From positions 62,001 to 126,000 of the forward strand of contig SHYK01000001.1 of the NCBI GenBank assembly GCA_009692845.1: a DNA stretch of 64,000 nt. The letters run 5' to 3'. This stretch comes from Chloroflexota bacterium (GTDB lineage Bacteria > Chloroflexota > UBA6077 > SHYK01). The translations under genes were made by a program, and so were the position numbers. Below, piece by piece: positions 28,822-39,281 of this stretch; the first letter of the stretch is position 1; every line of letters begins with the position of its first letter. The notes beneath the pieces are model-generated. The model did not search any database. It saw only the letters and a program-made list of their open reading frames with translations, and was not told the DNA's origin.

Positions 28822-28960
28822 ACGTCCCCCTGGGTTGATTTCATTCAGCTTGGATCAAAATTGTAACAGAGCTAAGACGCCTCTTAGACAGCCGCGTCCT
28901 TCGTTAAAACTGAGCGCCTTGAAGGGCAAATACACGCTTGCCGACGTGAGAAAGCCTTAG

Positions 28961-29248
28961 CTAGAACGCGCGGGCGCTGCTCAGCAGGGCTTGGACCAGC
29001 ACGCCCTGAAGGAATTGGAGGAGCAGCAGCGCGACGATGGGAGAGATGTCAAACTGCCCGATCGTGGGGATGACCCTTCGGAGCGGCCCGAGAAGTGGCT
29101 CCGTCACCTGGTGCAGCACCACCGCTAGCGGATGGAACGGGTTGCCCGGGCGAACCGGGAACCAGGAGAGCAGCGCCCGACCGACGATGGCTAGTATGAG
29201 GATATGGAAAAGGATGTTTACGAAGTTGGCCAGGAATGGTATGAACAC
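28961..29248 (-). CDS. YggT family protein
   Basis: LLSWFPVRPGNPFHPLAVVLHQVTEPLLGPLRRVIPTIGQFDISPIVALLLLQFLQ. Confidence 0.92.
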   Translation of the reverse strand: MFIPFLANFVNILFHILILAIVGRALLSWFPVRPGNPFHPLAVVLHQVTEPLLGPLRRVIPTIGQFDISPIVALLLLQFLQGVLVQALLSSARAF

Positions 29249-29263
29249 GTTACTCCCTACTGG

Positions 29264-29971
29264 TCAGGCGGCGAAGATAGCGCGCCCGATCCGGACGACC
29301 GTTGCCCCTTCTTGGATCGCGATAGCATAGTCATCGGTCATCCCCATCGACAGCCCCAACGGGCCAAAGCTCGGATGGGACTCTTGCAACCGGTCGCGGA
29401 TCTCCCTGAGCTGTCGGAAGATCTGCCGTACGCCGTCCGGTTCGAGTCCCAGCGGAGCCACCGTCATTAGACCCCGAATTGACGGGTGAGGATATTCCGC
29501 AATGATATCGAAGGCTTCTGCTACATTGTCAGGGGCAAATCCAAATCGCCCGGTGGTTTCGGCGAACTGAACCTCAAGGAAGATCGGGATATCTCGGTTC
29601 GCCGCACCGGATATTTTCAGAGCGATCGCCAAGCCGTCGACAGACTGGAGCTCGTCGAACAGGTCCAGGGCGGGCCTTACCTTGTTGGATTGCAGATGCC
29701 CGATCAGATGCCACCGAATCGGGTTCGGCGCGCGTTGCTTGATGAACGGAACCTTAGGGGCGGCCTCCTGAACCCGGTTTTCGCCGAAATCCTCGAGGCC
29801 GGCCGACACGGCATCGGCAATGGCCTCCACTGGGGCCCCCTTGCTGACACCGATCAGCTGGACCACGTCCGGCGACCGTCCGCTAGCGGTCGCCACTTGA
29901 GCGATGCAATCGCGTACCTCACGGAGGCGCTGTTCGACCCTCAAGCGGGTCGATCCGGCACGATGTCCCAT
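29264..29971 (-). CDS. YggS family pyridoxal phosphate-dependent enzyme
   Basis: [37 protein letters not shown]...[14 protein letters not shown]...[28 protein letters not shown]. Confidence 0.94.
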   Translation of the reverse strand: MGHRAGSTRLRVEQRLREVRDCIAQVATASGRSPDVVQLIGVSKGAPVEAIADAVSAGLEDFGENRVQEAAPKVPFIKQRAPNPIRWHLIGHLQSNKVRPALDLFDELQSVDGLAIALKISGAANRDIPIFLEVQFAETTGRFGFAPDNVAEAFDIIAEYPHPSIRGLMTVAPLGLEPDGVRQIFRQLREIRDRLQESHPSFGPLGLSMGMTDDYAIAIQEGATVVRIGRAIFAA

Positions 29972-31089
29972 TCACTGGGCAGAATTGTCGGCCCTTCGCG
30001 TCGTCGCGGTGGAGTTGGTCGATCCAGCCACTCAGTGGTTCGGGGGCCGCGACCCAAAGGGCCAGGGGTGTCGGCTTCACCCGTCCCAAGGTCGGTCGCG
30101 GTCCAACTGGTCTGACGACCGGCCCGATCACCCGTCCAGCGGGTGGGCTCGAATCCGGTCGCAATTACCGTTATGCGGACGTCGGCCCCCATGGCTTCGT
30201 CGATTACGGCGCCGAAGAAAATATTGGCGTCCGGGTCCGCGGCCGCTCCCACGATCTCGGCTGCACTATGCACTTCTTGCAAAGTGAGGTCAGGGCCACC
30301 GGTGATATTGAAGAGAACCCCGCGCGCGCCCTCCATTGAAAGGTCGAGCAGGGGACTGGTCATTGCCAGCCGGGCCGCTTCCACCGCCCGATTCTCGCCA
30401 GTCGCTATGCCGACCGCCATCAGTGCCGCGCCAGGTTCGGACATGACGCTGCGCACGTCGGCAAAATCCAGGTTGATCAAGCCGGGCTCGGTCACCAGAT
30501 CGGAGATGCCCTGGATACATTGGCGGAGCACCTCATCGACCATTACAAAGGCCAACTCCATGGAGGTGCGTCGGTCAATGACCTGTAAGACCCGATCGTT
30601 GGGGATCGCTATCAGGGTGTGGACGCGCTCGCGAAGTGCCTCGATGGACTGCTCAGCGTTCCGTTGCCGCCGAGTCCCCTCAAAAGAGAACGGCCGAGTA
30701 ACCACTCCGACGGTGAGGGCCCCGGTATCTCGAGCGATTTGGGCAATCACCGGTGCAGCCCCTGATCCAGTTCCCCCGCCCATTCCGGCGGTGACGAATA
30801 CCATATCGGCCGCGCGACAGATCGCCCGAATCTCCTCGCCGGTCTCCTGAGCCGCCGCCGCCCCTACCGATGCGTCCCCGCCGGTACCGAGACCATGAGT
30901 GGTATGTTCGCCGATCTGAACCCGCCGGGAAGCGAGCGCGTTGGCCAGGGCCTGCTTGTCGGTGTTGAGAGCGACGAACTCAACCCCTTTGACTCCAGCG
31001 GCGACCATTCGTCCGACCGCATTGGATCCTGCCCCACCGACGCCGAGCACCACAATCCGAGGAGTCAGCGCCTTCATTCGATCAATCAT
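29941..31089 (-). CDS. ftsZ: Cell division protein FtsZ
   Basis: [38 protein letters not shown]...[38 protein letters not shown]. Confidence 0.98.
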   Translation of the reverse strand: MIDRMKALTPRIVVLGVGGAGSNAVGRMVAAGVKGVEFVALNTDKQALANALASRRVQIGEHTTHGLGTGGDASVGAAAAQETGEEIRAICRAADMVFVTAGMGGGTGSGAAPVIAQIARDTGALTVGVVTRPFSFEGTRRQRNAEQSIEALRERVHTLIAIPNDRVLQVIDRRTSMELAFVMVDEVLRQCIQGISDLVTEPGLINLDFADVRSVMSEPGAALMAVGIATGENRAVEAARLAMTSPLLDLSMEGARGVLFNITGGPDLTLQEVHSAAEIVGAAADPDANIFFGAVIDEAMGADVRITVIATGFEPTRWTGDRAGRQTSWTATDLGTGEADTPGPLGRGPRTTEWLDRPTPPRRREGPTILPSEWDIVPDRPA

Positions 31090-31096
31090 GTTTTTC

Positions 31097-32317
31097 TCAT
31101 GGCAGGAAGTTGCGGAACCAAGCGCGCAAACCGTCGAAGGATCGTGAGCTCGATGCCTCTAACCGGCCGGCCGGCACGAGTTGGTCACGACCCCATTCAA
31201 GGAGCCCCACGCTGGCGGCGAAGCTCGGGCTTCGAATGGCATCGGCGAGGCCGATGAGATTGTCCGGCGCTCCTACGCGTGAAGGGGCTTGGAAGATCTC
31301 GGATGCGAGCTCTGAAACCCCCGTAATGAGCGCTCCTCCGCCAGTCAGCACGACCCCCGCCGAGTAGGTGGCGTCAAAGCCGGCCCGGGCGATGTCTGCG
31401 TGCAGCAGCTCAAAGGTTTCGGCGAGGCGGGCATCGACGATTTCGGCAACTGTGTAGCGTTCCAGGTCCTGGGCTTCTTCCCGTCCGTATGCGGGGATCT
31501 GAATTCGCTCGCCTCGGCGCGCGGTGTCGAGAGTCGATCCGTAGCGGATCTTCACTTCCTCGGCTACAGCCAGCGACGTTCGGAGGCCGTAAGCCAGGTC
31601 GTTGTTGATCTGGTAGCCGCCCACGGGGAGCACCGATGAGTGGACGATGCGGCCATCTCTAAAAATGGCTCCATCGGTGGTCCCGCCTCCGAGGTCGATC
31701 ACCAATGAGCCGAGCTCTCGTTCGGCAGATGATAGGACGGCTCGACCAGCTGCAAGCGGCGCGAGGACAATCCCGTCTGCTTCCACATCGACCGATTCGA
31801 TGCATCTGACCAAATTGTGAATCGGGGTCGTCGAGCCGGTAATGATGGTAGCCTCAATCTCCAAGCGGCGACCTAACATGCCAACCGGATCCTGGATGCC
31901 CTCCGTGCCGTCCACGATGTAGTGGTGGGGGATGACGTGCAGGATCTCTTGGTCGGCGGGAAGCTGGATCACCCGGGCAACGTCAATGACTCGGGCGACG
32001 TCGTCAGGGCTGATGACATTCGATGGATCGCGGACCGCTACGACCGCATGGGTATTCGTCGAGCCGATGTGGGCACCGGTGACTCCGAGAAAGACCCGCA
32101 TGGCCTTGAAGCCGGACTGCTGCTCGGCGCGTCGGAGTGAGGTCGACACGGCGGCCGCGGCTGCCTGCACATCCACGACAATGCCTTTCCGCATTCCCTG
32201 TGATGGACAAATTCCGACACCGAGGATCTCCGGTTTGTCGCCACCGACATCCGCAATGAGCGTGCAGACCTTGGTGCTGCCAACATCTACGCCGACAATG
32301 ATCTGATCACGAGCGAT
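31097..32317 (-). CDS. ftsA: Cell division protein FtsA; apparent start ATC at 32317 (ORF track begins at internal ATG 32194)
   Basis: Upstream in-frame [56 protein letters not shown] at 32324-32329. Confidence 0.92.
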   Translation of the reverse strand: MARDQIIVGVDVGSTKVCTLIADVGGDKPEILGVGICPSQGMRKGIVVDVQAAAAAVSTSLRRAEQQSGFKAMRVFLGVTGAHIGSTNTHAVVAVRDPSNVISPDDVARVIDVARVIQLPADQEILHVIPHHYIVDGTEGIQDPVGMLGRRLEIEATIITGSTTPIHNLVRCIESVDVEADGIVLAPLAAGRAVLSSAERELGSLVIDLGGGTTDGAIFRDGRIVHSSVLPVGGYQINNDLAYGLRTSLAVAEEVKIRYGSTLDTARRGERIQIPAYGREEAQDLERYTVAEIVDARLAETFELLHADIARAGFDATYSAGVVLTGGGALITGVSELASEIFQAPSRVGAPDNLIGLADAIRSPSFAASVGLLEWGRDQLVPAGRLEASSSRSFDGLRAWFRNFLP

Positions 32318-32413
32318 AGCCGTACCTCCACGTAGTGTCCGCGCCAGCTCGTGGAGGTGGTTTCGCGGAGGAGTGCCGGGGACGGGTCGATGATAGCAGA
32401 GAAGGTGCCCAGG

Positions 32414-33298
32414 TTAGTGAAAATATGGGCGGTCCAAGGAGCGTACATCCACGATCTCGGCGGGAGTTCGGGTGTCATCCAAGTAGCGCCGAATAGTCCG
32501 GTACGCCTGCAGTTTGGCATTGAGGTGGTCCGATGATCCGAGGATCACTCGATGCTGGGGTCCGAGGATGGACATGCCGGCGCCCGGCTGGTATTGGAGC
32601 TGCCCGCCCAGCAGGCCGAGCGCTTCGAGCATCGGGCCGACCCGCTCGCCGATTTCAACCGCCGAAGGATCGACCCGTCCTCCCTCTCCTGCTGGGCTAT
32701 CACCTATTGCGTGCACCACGGGGAGATCTCTGGTTCCTTCGCGCAAGGTGACTCCGGTCGAGTCCACGAGCACCTCCCGTCCAGCGGCCTTCCAGATCAC
32801 CACGGGCGTGCGCTCGGTCACCGCGACGAAAATCACGCCAGTCAGACTTGGACGGACGTTGGCACTCTGTATCACCGGATGGGCGTCAAGGAGGTTGGTC
32901 AGGCGGCGGGGCTGAATGTTGAAAACATTGGATCGCCCCAGCCCGAGCGCGCCGGCAATCTCTTCGGCTGGCACCAGATCATTTCCAGAGACTAGGACGC
33001 TGGTGGCTTCGAAGTCGACGGACGAGACCAAAGTTCGGATGGACCACACCGAGAAAAGCAAGGCGGTCAGGGCAAAGAGCTTTCCAAGCACGTCAATGGT
33101 CCACAAGCGTCTCGCGAATTGCCCCGCGCGGTTGGGCGACGATTCTCGGGTCGGTCCTCGCGACTGCCTTGGAGCAGGGCTAGCGCGCTGGCTCGATCGC
33201 CGAGTTGGTTTGTGCCCACGTCGCATTTCGACCCGCTCAGGTCGGGTAACCCTTTGGGGAAGCAGCCTAAGCCGGAGGTAGCTCGGCGGTTGATCCAT
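32414..33298 (-). CDS. ftsQ: FtsQ/DivIB-like cell division protein (POTRA)
   Basis: N-terminal TM then VLVSGNDLVPAEEIAGALGLGRSNVFNIQPRRLTNLLDAHPVIQSANVRPSLTGVIFVAVTERTPVVIW; dcw position. Confidence 0.88.
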   Translation of the reverse strand: MDQPPSYLRLRLLPQRVTRPERVEMRRGHKPTRRSSQRASPAPRQSRGPTRESSPNRAGQFARRLWTIDVLGKLFALTALLFSVWSIRTLVSSVDFEATSVLVSGNDLVPAEEIAGALGLGRSNVFNIQPRRLTNLLDAHPVIQSANVRPSLTGVIFVAVTERTPVVIWKAAGREVLVDSTGVTLREGTRDLPVVHAIGDSPAGEGGRVDPSAVEIGERVGPMLEALGLLGGQLQYQPGAGMSILGPQHRVILGSSDHLNAKLQAYRTIRRYLDDTRTPAEIVDVRSLDRPYFH

Positions 33299-33301
33299 GG
33301 G

Positions 33302-34300
33302 TTACCTCGGGCTCGGGGCGGTCTGCAGCTTGGGTGCCGCTCGGGGTGGCTCGGCAAGAAGGGCGAGGTCTTCCTCGGCCCAACGGCCAAGGAACTGGAT
33401 TTCTGGGACGAGCCAGATGCCATCTTGTTCCCAGACCGCCAGCTGGGCTTGATGGATCAGCTCGAAAACGTCGCTCGCGAGCGCGGATTTACGATTGACG
33501 ATGAAGTTAGCGTGGAGCACCGATATGGCTGCTCCCCCTCGCGCTTGGCCTTTCAGGCCTGCCTTTTCGATCAGGGCGCCCGCAAAATTACCCGGTGGAT
33601 TGCGAAAAATCGAGCCGACGCTGGATCCGGATGGTTGGGTTGCTCGCCTCAGCTCTTCGAGCTCGGTGACTCGTGCTTGCAGCGTGGGCGCCTCGCCCGG
33701 CTGGGTCCGAAAGGTTGCTTGAAGAACGACTGCGACCAACCCGCCGCTCTTGAGCCGGCTGGTCCGATAGGCGTAGCCGAGATCCCTGCTCTCTACTGTG
33801 CGGTGGCCGCTTCGGGGGAAGTAGAGCTCTGCCTCTTCCAAACAGTCCGCCACGCAGGAACCGAATGCGCCGGAGTTATTGACAATCGCTGCTCCCACGG
33901 TTCCCGGAATCGTCGCGGCCCACTCGAGGCCGCCCAAGCCGGACTCAGCAGCCTTTTTCGCCACCATTGAGAGCACACAGCCTGCATCGGCTCGCAGCGA
34001 TGAACGGCCGTCCTTCAGACGGGTGACCGCTATTTTCCGGGTAAGCACTTTGATGACGAGCCCATCGATCCCTTTATCTGCCACCAGGAGATTGGAGGCG
34101 TTTCCGATGACGTGCCATGGGATGCCGGCCTGGTCGGCGGTATCCACGGCCCTGATCAACTCCTCGGTGCTCCGGGCCGTCAGAAAGATGTCCGCCGGCC
34201 CGCCAATCCGGTAGGTGGTGTGTCGCGACAGCGGCTCCGCCAGCAAGGTGGTCCCCGGGAGGTGGTCGGTCAGATACGCAGCGGATCCGACTGGGCTCAT
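33302..34300 (-). CDS. murB: UDP-N-acetylenolpyruvoylglucosamine reductase
   Basis: SRHTTYRIGGPADIFLTARSTEELIRAV...GNASNLLVADKGIDGLVIKV...GAFGSCVADCLEEAEL...GSIFRNPPG. Confidence 0.95.
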   Translation of the reverse strand: MSPVGSAAYLTDHLPGTTLLAEPLSRHTTYRIGGPADIFLTARSTEELIRAVDTADQAGIPWHVIGNASNLLVADKGIDGLVIKVLTRKIAVTRLKDGRSSLRADAGCVLSMVAKKAAESGLGGLEWAATIPGTVGAAIVNNSGAFGSCVADCLEEAELYFPRSGHRTVESRDLGYAYRTSRLKSGGLVAVVLQATFRTQPGEAPTLQARVTELEELRRATQPSGSSVGSIFRNPPGNFAGALIEKAGLKGQARGGAAISVLHANFIVNRKSALASDVFELIHQAQLAVWEQDGIWLVPEIQFLGRWAEEDLALLAEPPRAAPKLQTAPSPR

Positions 34301-35748
34301 TGCGGGGCCGCTGAACGCGGAGCAGCCGGCGGGTCAAAGCGTTTGGCCAGCGCTTCGAGCATGGGCGCCTCGATAGTCCAGATGTCCCCGGCCCCCATTA
34401 CGACGACCAAGTCTCCCGGCTGAGCCTCGCTCGCAATGACTCTTATCGATTGCGCCGGGCTCACTGCCCGCACGGCCCGGTGATGCAGTGCAGCGACCAG
34501 GTCGAGGTGGGTAGCGCCGCCCTCAGCCAGCCTTCGGCCGCTGGGCATATAGGCTTCGGTTAGGAGGACCTGGTCGGCGTCGGCGAAGCAATCCAAGAAC
34601 TCATCAAACAGGGTCGCGGTACGGTGCTCGGTGTGGGGCTGATAGACCGCCCAAAGCTGACCGCCCCGCGACCCTCCGGACTTCCAATGAGCCTGAATTG
34701 CAGCCAGAGTGGCGCGGACTTCCGTGGGGTGGTGGGCATAATCGTCGATGACCGAGATCCCGCCGGATGCTCCCAGGAGCTCGATCCGCCGCCGAATACC
34801 CTGGAAGGTCGCCAGCCCTTGGCGAACCGCCTCCATGGAGATTCCGAGGTGGCTCGCGACCGCGATCGTGGCGGTCGCGTTGAGCGCGTTGTGGCGGCCG
34901 AGCACCTTCAGGCTGAACCGTTGAGAAAGCCCGGCTGGCTCTCGGACGACCAGGTTGCTTCCCTGGAATCCGCGCGGTTGCCATTCGATGAGTCTCCAGT
35001 CTGCACCGTCTCCTTCACCGTAGGTCGTGCGCTCGAGATCTCCGGTTGGTAGCGATCGTGCCGTTGGATCATCCCAGTTGAGCACGACATAACCGCCAGG
35101 GCGGACTCGCGCAATGAAATCCCGGTAGGCATCAACCATGGCCTTGAGGGTCCCGTAATAATCGAGATGATCGGCCTCGGCGTAGGTGACTACCGCGATT
35201 TCTGGATCGTAAGCCAGAAATCGGCGGTCGAATTCGTCGGCTTCGGCGATCAGGAGGTCACCGTCTCCCGCGCGACCAAACAGCCCATAGTCAATGAGTT
35301 CCGCGCCCACATGGAAAGTGGGGCGGGCCCCTGCGGATTCGAGCACATGCGCAATCATCGCGGTGGTCGTGCTCTTTCCGTGGGTACCCGCGACGGCGAC
35401 CCCGCGTCGAGTGTGCATCAACGTGGCCAGGGCGGTCGCATGTTTGATCACTGGGATGCCCTGCACTTGCGCGGCCCTGGCTTCAGGGTTCTCGTCACTG
35501 ATCGCGGAAGAGACAACCACGACGTCGGCATCGCCAATCCGCGTGCCATCGTGCCCGATCCAGATTCGGGCGCCAAGGGCGCGCAGCGCATCGAGCTGGT
35601 GGCTTTCGACCAGGTCGGACCCGGTCACCCGCACTCCGAGCTGCAGGAGGATGGTCGCCAGTGGGGTCATCCCGGCGCCTCCAATGCCGATAAGGTGAGC
35701 GCTCCGCACCTCGTTAAGATCCGGAACCCAGGATCGCGGATCATCCAC
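34297..35748 (-). CDS. murC: UDP-N-acetylmuramate--L-alanine ligase (likely GTG start at 35748 overlapping ftsW stop)
   Basis: HLIGIGGAGMTPLATILLQLGVRVTGSDL...VAVAGTHGKSTTTAMIAHVLESAG...IDDYAHHPTEVRATLAA. Confidence 0.95.
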   Translation of the reverse strand: MDDPRSWVPDLNEVRSAHLIGIGGAGMTPLATILLQLGVRVTGSDLVESHQLDALRALGARIWIGHDGTRIGDADVVVVSSAISDENPEARAAQVQGIPVIKHATALATLMHTRRGVAVAGTHGKSTTTAMIAHVLESAGARPTFHVGAELIDYGLFGRAGDGDLLIAEADEFDRRFLAYDPEIAVVTYAEADHLDYYGTLKAMVDAYRDFIARVRPGGYVVLNWDDPTARSLPTGDLERTTYGEGDGADWRLIEWQPRGFQGSNLVVREPAGLSQRFSLKVLGRHNALNATATIAVASHLGISMEAVRQGLATFQGIRRRIELLGASGGISVIDDYAHHPTEVRATLAAIQAHWKSGGSRGGQLWAVYQPHTEHRTATLFDEFLDCFADADQVLLTEAYMPSGRRLAEGGATHLDLVAALHHRAVRAVSPAQSIRVIASEAQPGDLVVVMGAGDIWTIEAPMLEALAKRFDPPAAPRSAAPQ

Positions 35749-36871
35749 CTGGTTGCCCTCGTGCGCGCCTCGATACGCTGAGCAGAACTCCGACCGCGCA
35801 AAGGTTGATGACCATGGACGACCCGCCATAGCTGACAAAGGGTAGTGGCACGCCGGTATAGGGCACGGTGTTGCTGATCACCGCCATGTTGAGAAGGGCC
35901 TGCCAGACGACGAGTGAGGTGAGCCCGGCCGCCAAAAGTCGACCTAGTAGGTCCGGGGCGCGCGCCGCTATCGAAAGCCCCCGCCAGGCGATGAACAGAA
36001 ATAGCAGTAGCACGAGGACGGTGCCGATAAATCCGATCTCTTCACCGACGATTGCGAAGATGCTGTCAGTGTGGGCGTTTGGTACGTAGTAATATTTCTG
36101 GCGCCCTTCGCCAAGCCCCAAGCCTGTGATGCCGCCCGAGCCTAGAGCGATCAACGTCTGCGTGGTTTGCCAGCCGATCCCTTCGGCGTACATCCAGGGA
36201 TCTAGGAAGGCTTCGATGCGTTGGGCCCAGTAGCCGGCGCCGGCGGCGGTGTGTATCAACATCATCAAAACTGCGAGTCCGCCCGCACCAAAAAGGGCCG
36301 CTACGATCGTATGGATGACACTGACGCCGGCTACGAAAAAGGTGGACGCCGCGGTCGCGGTCAAGACGACGGCGGTGCCGAGATTGGGCTCGAGCAGCAC
36401 GAGTCCCGCGGTGATAAGCAGGATCAGAGCGAACGGGATGACTCCCCGGGTCAGATTGTTCACGGTATCGCCGACTCTGGCCAGCCAGCTGGCAAGATAG
36501 ATTACGAGCGCGACCTTCGTGATCTCGCTGGGCTGAAAGGATAGCGGGCCGAAGTTGAGCCAGCGCGCGGATCCATAGGTCACCTGGCCCAGTCCTGGGA
36601 TGAGCACGAGGAACAGGAGCCCCAGGCTCAACCCATACAGGGGCAGTGCAAAAGCGGGCAGGCGTCGGTAGTCGATACTCGCGGTAACCGTTAGACCGAC
36701 GAATCCGAGCGAGATCCAAAGGAGATGTCGGATGAGGAAATAGGTGCCGTCCCCAAATTCGTTGTGAGCGACGACGAAGGACGCACTAAACACCATCTCG
36801 ACACCCAGCGCTACCAAAATAAGAATGGCCAGGAGCAGCGCCAGGTCGATGCGGCGAAGCTCAGCGAGCAT
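35741..36871 (-). CDS. ftsW: Peptidoglycan glycosyltransferase/lipid II polymerase FtsW
   Basis: SEDS-family TM protein; NFGPLSFQPSEITKVALVIYLASWLAR...FAIVGEEIGFIGTVLVLLLF...GVPLPFVSYGGSSMVINL. Confidence 0.95.
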   Translation of the reverse strand: MLAELRRIDLALLLAILILVALGVEMVFSASFVVAHNEFGDGTYFLIRHLLWISLGFVGLTVTASIDYRRLPAFALPLYGLSLGLLFLVLIPGLGQVTYGSARWLNFGPLSFQPSEITKVALVIYLASWLARVGDTVNNLTRGVIPFALILLITAGLVLLEPNLGTAVVLTATAASTFFVAGVSVIHTIVAALFGAGGLAVLMMLIHTAAGAGYWAQRIEAFLDPWMYAEGIGWQTTQTLIALGSGGITGLGLGEGRQKYYYVPNAHTDSIFAIVGEEIGFIGTVLVLLLFLFIAWRGLSIAARAPDLLGRLLAAGLTSLVVWQALLNMAVISNTVPYTGVPLPFVSYGGSSMVINLCAVGVLLSVSRRARGQPGG

Positions 36872-38297
36872 CGGAAGTTCGCTCAATCTGCCGAACGGCG
36901 AGGCGGAAAGCTTCGCCTCGGGCCTCGAAATCGCGGAACTCGTCAAAGCTGGTGCACCCGGGTGAGAGGAGGACGACGTCTCCGTCCTGGGCTAGCTCAA
37001 TCGCAGCAGGAACCGCGTCGGCGAACGACCTGGTTCGCATGGCTGGGATCTGGGAACCCACTGAGGCGAGGGCGGCACTGATCTTATCAGCCGCTTCGCC
37101 CACCAGGATCACCGCGCGAGCTCTTTCGCCCATGAGCCGGGCCCAGTCTTCCATCGAGAGATATTTGTCCCGTCCGCCCGCAATAAGGACGATCGGCTCG
37201 TCGAAGGACTTCAGGGCAGCCATCGATCGTTCGGGCGACGTGGCTATAGAGTCATTCACGAAAGTTACGCCCCGGACTGTCGCGACAATTTCGAGACGGT
37301 GCGGGACCGGCTGAAAATTCCGAATGGTCGCTGAGATGGACTCGGCGGGGCAGCCGATGGCAAGGGCGGCGGCTGAAGCGGCCAGCGCGTTAGCAACGTT
37401 GTGGATGCCCCGCAGCGGCACCTGGTCCCGCGTCAAGAAGGGCTTCGGTGCTACCCGGCCGGGTGCTCTCGATCCAACCACCCACAATTCCCCGCCCATC
37501 ATTAGTTGGTCACCGTCAAGCCAGACTCCGTCGACGGCGCTTTGCAGGCTAAATTCCAGGGTTTGGCCCGAATGGGGGAGTTCACGCACGACGGCGTCGT
37601 CGGCGTTCAGCACTGCGACATCCCCTGGGTGCTGAAAGCAGATGAGGTTGCCCTTTGCGCGAATGTAGTCTTCCATGTCTGGGTGGCGATCCAGGTGGTT
37701 GGGGGTGATATTGAGAATCGTCCCCAGGCTGGGTGATTGTTGCAGGTCGTCGAGCTGGAAGCTGCTCAGCTCCAGGATGCACCAGGTGGCTTCAGTGATC
37801 GTGTCGAGCCGGCCCAAGAGTGGGATCCCGATGTTCCCCGCGACGATCGAGGGCATTTCGGCGGTCCGCAGCATCGAGCCGAGAAGTGCCGTCGTGGTGG
37901 TCTTGCCGCTGCTCCCCGTGATCCCCGCGATGCGCCCAGAGCAGAGCTCGAAGAAGAGTGCGGTGGCGCTCGAGATCGGGATGCCGGCTTTCGTCGCCTC
38001 TGCGACCACCGGTGCTGTTCGTGGAACCCCCGGACTGACGAAGACCTCGTCGCAATCTAGTAGGTGAACCCCCTGCTGGTTCCCCAGCAGAAAGTCAACC
38101 GTGAGGTGGTCCAGACTCTCCAACGAAGTACCCAGGCTGCTTTCGTCGGCGGCATCACTCACAACGACCTTCGCTCCCCAGCGCGAAAGGAACTGCACCA
38201 GGTCGACGCCCTCTCGACCTAGTCCAACCACTCCAATGCGTCGGCTTCGGAAACCTTCCAACCGCGCGAGAGCGGCTTGCGACACTCGGTGCTCCAT
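36861..38297 (-). CDS. murD: UDP-N-acetylmuramoylalanine--D-glutamate ligase
   Basis: VSPGVPRTAPVVAEATKAGIPI...AGITGSSGKTTTTALLGSML...LNITPNHLDRHPDMEDYIRAKGNL. Confidence 0.95.
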   Translation of the reverse strand: MEHRVSQAALARLEGFRSRRIGVVGLGREGVDLVQFLSRWGAKVVVSDAADESSLGTSLESLDHLTVDFLLGNQQGVHLLDCDEVFVSPGVPRTAPVVAEATKAGIPISSATALFFELCSGRIAGITGSSGKTTTTALLGSMLRTAEMPSIVAGNIGIPLLGRLDTITEATWCILELSSFQLDDLQQSPSLGTILNITPNHLDRHPDMEDYIRAKGNLICFQHPGDVAVLNADDAVVRELPHSGQTLEFSLQSAVDGVWLDGDQLMMGGELWVVGSRAPGRVAPKPFLTRDQVPLRGIHNVANALAASAAALAIGCPAESISATIRNFQPVPHRLEIVATVRGVTFVNDSIATSPERSMAALKSFDEPIVLIAGGRDKYLSMEDWARLMGERARAVILVGEAADKISAALASVGSQIPAMRTRSFADAVPAAIELAQDGDVVLLSPGCTSFDEFRDFEARGEAFRLAVRQIERTSDAR

Positions 38298-38312
38298 CTA
38301 GATCGGAGCCAT

Positions 38313-39272
38313 CTAGATCAAAGCCAGCGCGACGCCCATCATGGCAGCGAGCATGCTGATCAGCCAGAAACGCTGGGCGATGTGAGTTTCTGACCATCCG
38401 AGCAGCTCGAAATGGTGGTGTAGGGGCGACATGCGGAACAGTCGCCGTCCCCCGGTGAGCTTGAAATAGGCGACCTGGAGTATGACTGACAGGGTTTCGG
38501 CGACAAAAATAAATCCGATGAGCGGCAACAAGAGCAGATGGCCGGTCATGAGGGCCACCGTAGCTAGCGCTGCGCCGAGAGCGAGGGAGCCGGTGTCGCC
38601 CATGAATAACTGAGCCGGGTGCGCGTTGAACCAGAGAAAGGCGAGCAAACCGCCGACGACGGTAAAACAAAACGTCACCACGGCCGCTTGTCCCTGGAGA
38701 TTGGCGATGATGCCGTAGGCTGCGAAGGCCACCGCGGCGCAGACGCCGGCCAGACTATCGAGTCCGTCAGTCAGGTTGACGGCGTTCGCGGTGGCCAAAA
38801 TGGCGAGAGCAGCCAGCGGAATGTAGAAGAGGCCGATATGCCAGCGGTCCGGGCTGGTCGGAATAAAGAGGTAATCGAGCCCGAGGCCGAAATAGCTCGC
38901 CGAAGCGACGATGATCGCAATGAGGGACAGGAGAGAAAACTTGAGTCGGGCACTCATTCCGACCGGCGGCTGCCTCAAGGAGCCCAGCAGGTCGTCGGCA
39001 GCGCCCAGGAGACCCGTCGCGGCGGTCGCCCACAATGGAACGACGATCGACAGGTTGTTGACCGTATTGGAGACTGCCGTAGCGGCGAAGACGGATCCCC
39101 AGATCAAAATGCCTCCCATGGTCAGCGTGCCGGTCTTGATCTGGTGGGTTTCCGGTCCTTCTAGGCGGATCTGCTTACCGACACCGAGTCGGCGAAGGCC
39201 CGCGAGCAATGGATATCCCGCAACCAGTGCACAGAGGAACGTAACGCCGCCGACGAATAAAGCGTGAGCCAC
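38313..39272 (-). CDS. mraY: Phospho-N-acetylmuramoyl-pentapeptide transferase
   Basis: GPETHQIKTGTLTMGGILIWGSV...NAVNLTDGLDSLAGVCAAVAFAAYG...WFNAHPAQLFMGDTGSLALGAAL...FRMSPLHHHFELLGWSE. Confidence 0.97.
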   Translation of the reverse strand: MAHALFVGGVTFLCALVAGYPLLAGLRRLGVGKQIRLEGPETHQIKTGTLTMGGILIWGSVFAATAVSNTVNNLSIVVPLWATAATGLLGAADDLLGSLRQPPVGMSARLKFSLLSLIAIIVASASYFGLGLDYLFIPTSPDRWHIGLFYIPLAALAILATANAVNLTDGLDSLAGVCAAVAFAAYGIIANLQGQAAVVTFCFTVVGGLLAFLWFNAHPAQLFMGDTGSLALGAALATVALMTGHLLLLPLIGFIFVAETLSVILQVAYFKLTGGRRLFRMSPLHHHFELLGWSETHIAQRFWLISMLAAMMGVALALI

Positions 39273-39281
39273 CTGGCCGCG

